Position numbers and translations under genes: made by a program
In this document: one piece after another, positions 55,030 to 56,286 of the stretch
Numbering within the stretch: position 1 is the first letter of the stretch
Layout: the number at the start of each line of letters is the position of its first letter
Notes under the pieces: generated by a model
Database searches by the model: none
What the model was told of the DNA's origin: nothing
What the model saw: only the letters and a program-made list of their open reading frames with translations
DNA from: Chloroflexota bacterium
GTDB lineage: Bacteria > Chloroflexota > Anaerolineae > Aggregatilineales > UBA2796
Length of the DNA: 56,286 nt
Reading direction: 5' to 3'
NCBI GenBank assembly: GCA_021325095.1
Contig: JAJPHV010000128.1
Span: 1-56,286, forward strand

Positions 55030-56052
55030 ATGAAGAACGAGAAGGCTTTAGCATGGCTGGCAGGGGAAGCGGCCCGATCCGATAGAGCGGCTGCCTCGGA
55101 CGCTGTGGATACGTCGGAGCGTGACGAGGAATTGCTGGATGCCTATTCGCGGGCAGTCGTGAGCGTCGTCGAGAACGTCGGCCCGGCAGTCGTCAGCATT
55201 CAGGTTAAGAATCGGCAATCCAGGGGGACTGGCGAGGGGGCCGGTTCAGGTGTCATTATCACACCCGACGGCTTCGTGCTGACCAACAACCACGTCGTCG
55301 AGCACAGCCAGGAGTTGAAAGTCAACCTGACCGACGGCAATACCCTTCCAGCACAGATCGTGGGCACGGACCCGGCCACCGACCTGGCCCTGGTACGGGT
55401 TGACGCCCCACGCCTGCCAATGGCCCATCTGGGCGATTCGGCAGCGCTGCGGGTCGGTCAACTGGCGATTGCCATCGGCAATCCACTGGGCTTTCAGAAC
55501 ACGGTTTCGACGGGCGTCATCTCGGCGCTGGGCCGCTCGCTGCGCAGCCAGTCGGGACGCCTGATCGAGAACGTGATCCAGACCGACGTGGCGCTTAACC
55601 CTGGCAATTCGGGTGGGCCACTGGTTGACAGCCGGGGCCGGGTGATTGGCATCAATACGGCCATGATCTATATGGCGCAGGGCATCAGCTTCGCCATCCC
55701 GATCAATACGGCGCGCTGGGTCATCAGCGAACTGCTGATGCACGGCAAGGTGCGGCGCTCCTACCTCGGCTTGGCCGGGCAGGTCCGCCCCCTCAATCAG
55801 CGCGCGCAGCGCTATCTTGAACTCCCTTCACCCTCGACAGTGGAGGTGGTGGCCGTGGAGGATAAAGGTCCGGCTTACCGGGCGGGATTGCGGGAAGGTG
55901 ACCTGCTGATCGCCCTGGACGGCAAGCCTATCTCGACAGTGGACGATGTGCACCGCTACCTGGCGGGACACCCGGCTGGCTCGACCCTCAAACTGACTAT
56001 CCTGCGCAATCGGGAGCGCCGCGAACTGCTCGTCACAACAGGGGAAGCGTAA
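55030..56052 (+). CDS. HtrA/DegP-like trypsin-family serine protease with one PDZ domain
   Basis: The 340-residue protease has the chymotrypsin-fold triad H88 (LTNNHVV), D118 (ATDLALV) and S194 (NPGNSGGP), followed by one PDZ domain (from about residue 245: STVEVVAVEDKGPAYRAGL). Family proteins are normally exported or membrane-anchored quality-control proteases, but the N-terminal 40 residues here are charged, helical and lack any hydrophobic signal or anchor, so it may act in the cytoplasm or the start may be misplaced. AGGGG lies just before the ATG at 55030. No upstream in-frame region would give a signal peptide. Confidence 0.93.
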   Translation: MKNEKALAWLAGEAARSDRAAASDAVDTSERDEELLDAYSRAVVSVVENVGPAVVSIQVKNRQSRGTGEGAGSGVIITPDGFVLTNNHVVEHSQELKVNLTDGNTLPAQIVGTDPATDLALVRVDAPRLPMAHLGDSAALRVGQLAIAIGNPLGFQNTVSTGVISALGRSLRSQSGRLIENVIQTDVALNPGNSGGPLVDSRGRVIGINTAMIYMAQGISFAIPINTARWVISELLMHGKVRRSYLGLAGQVRPLNQRAQRYLELPSPSTVEVVAVEDKGPAYRAGLREGDLLIALDGKPISTVDDVHRYLAGHPAGSTLKLTILRNRERRELLVTTGEA

Positions 56053-56093
56053 GCCGGAGTAGCATCTCATCACGCGCACTCAGGCAGGCCTTG

Positions 56094-56132
56094 GGGGAGC
56101 GTCCGCGCTGGCTGTCGGAGCCGGCGCTCCCC
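56094..56132 (+). terminator. Terminator-like hairpin after htrA
   Basis: GGGGAGCG (56094-56101) pairs with CGCTCCCC (56125-56132) around a 23-base loop, 41 bases after the htrA-like stop. There is no T-run, so strength is uncertain. Confidence 0.45.
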
Positions 56133-56160
56133 GAGGGCATACCATGATAATGAGGCGAAA

Positions 56161-56286
56161 GTGATCACTCTGTCAGCTCAAGCAGACAGCTTCATAGAAG
56201 AAGATTCTGCTTTTAAGCAACAGCTTCTCAGGCTACGCATGAGCGACTGCGCTACGTTGACGCCTGAAGGCCCGAACGGAACGTCG
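56161..56286 (+). CDS. Start of an unidentified gene, cut by window edge
   Basis: A frame begins at GTG (56161), with GAGG five bases upstream (56152-56155), and stays open for all 42 remaining codons. The product begins MITLSAQADSFIEEDSAF and later has LRMSDCATLTPEGPNG. No signal peptide is apparent and I do not recognise the family; too little is present to assign a function. Confidence 0.5.
   Translation, partial: MITLSAQADSFIEEDSAFKQQLLRLRMSDCATLTPEGPNGTS

Overview
The window is GC-rich bacterial chromosome, densely coded on both strands, with frequent GTG and TTG starts and short or overlapping gene junctions. The gene content points to a Chloroflexota (Anaerolineae-like) bacterium: a many-GAF sensor kinase, PPC-domain surface protein, ECF41 sigma factor, ChlD-type chelatase subunit with a frameshift site, and the 'hairpin plus CTCACCCC' intergenic repeats. 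That assignment is inference from family content; no rRNA, tRNA or CRISPR array was seen. Two insertion-sequence remnants and one decayed gene are present, but no intact mobile element or prophage.

Layout. 1-4.4 kb: a truncated Gfo/Idh/MocA oxidoreductase, a MOSC protein, an AlaX-type editing protein and an alpha/beta hydrolase whose lid position holds about 250 residues of Pro/Ala/Thr/Ser-rich sequence. 4.5-15.3 kb (minus strand): a signalling operon of a receiver with a degenerate GGDEF domain, a 3122-residue membrane-anchored histidine kinase with 14 GAF and 3 PAS domains, and a single-domain response regulator. 15.9-16.7 kb: another receiver plus a small unknown protein closed by a strong hairpin. 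16.8-18.5 kb: RicT/YaaT-like PSP1 protein translationally coupled to a PIG-L deacetylase. 18.7-21.2 kb: a frameshifted 3' remnant (glycosidase-like plus SH3), then a TerY-like vWA protein coupled to a PP2C phosphatase. 21.2-22.6 kb: an AT-richer patch with an N-terminally short secreted-type protein and a 0.3-kb MITE-like IS derivative. 22.7-26.1 kb: an AmmeMemoRadiSam-type radical SAM enzyme and a two-gene operon of unknown function behind a good promoter.

26.3-28.7 kb: a flavin oxidoreductase and an ECF41 (SigJ) sigma factor, each preceded by an unusual hairpin carrying TGTCAC. 28.8-34.9 kb: an IS630-like fragment, a solitary CpaF ATPase, a five-PPC-domain exported protein, a GT4 glycosyltransferase, rnhB and moaB. 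35-42.1 kb: a phosphohexomutase overlapping an FGGY sugar kinase, folC and lon. 42.4-47.9 kb: an AlbA_2-type protein, the chlI/chlD chelatase gene in which a nine-A slippery run joins the AAA+ part to the vWA part by -1 frameshifting, and a GT39-like membrane glycosyltransferase. 47.9-56.3 kb: pseudo-receiver, ArsA-type ATPase, ABC1/UbiB kinase, GNAT acetyltransferase, unknown protein, cupin, rhomboid protease, an HtrA-like protease without a signal peptide, and the start of a further gene running off the window.

The most notable items are the chlD recoding site, the giant GAF kinase operon, the ECF41/flavoenzyme pair with matched hairpins, the TerY-PP2C pair without a kinase, the hydrolase with the low-complexity lid, and the promoter-driven two-gene operon at 24.0-26.1 kb. 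Regulatory sites were found by eye and are predictions.
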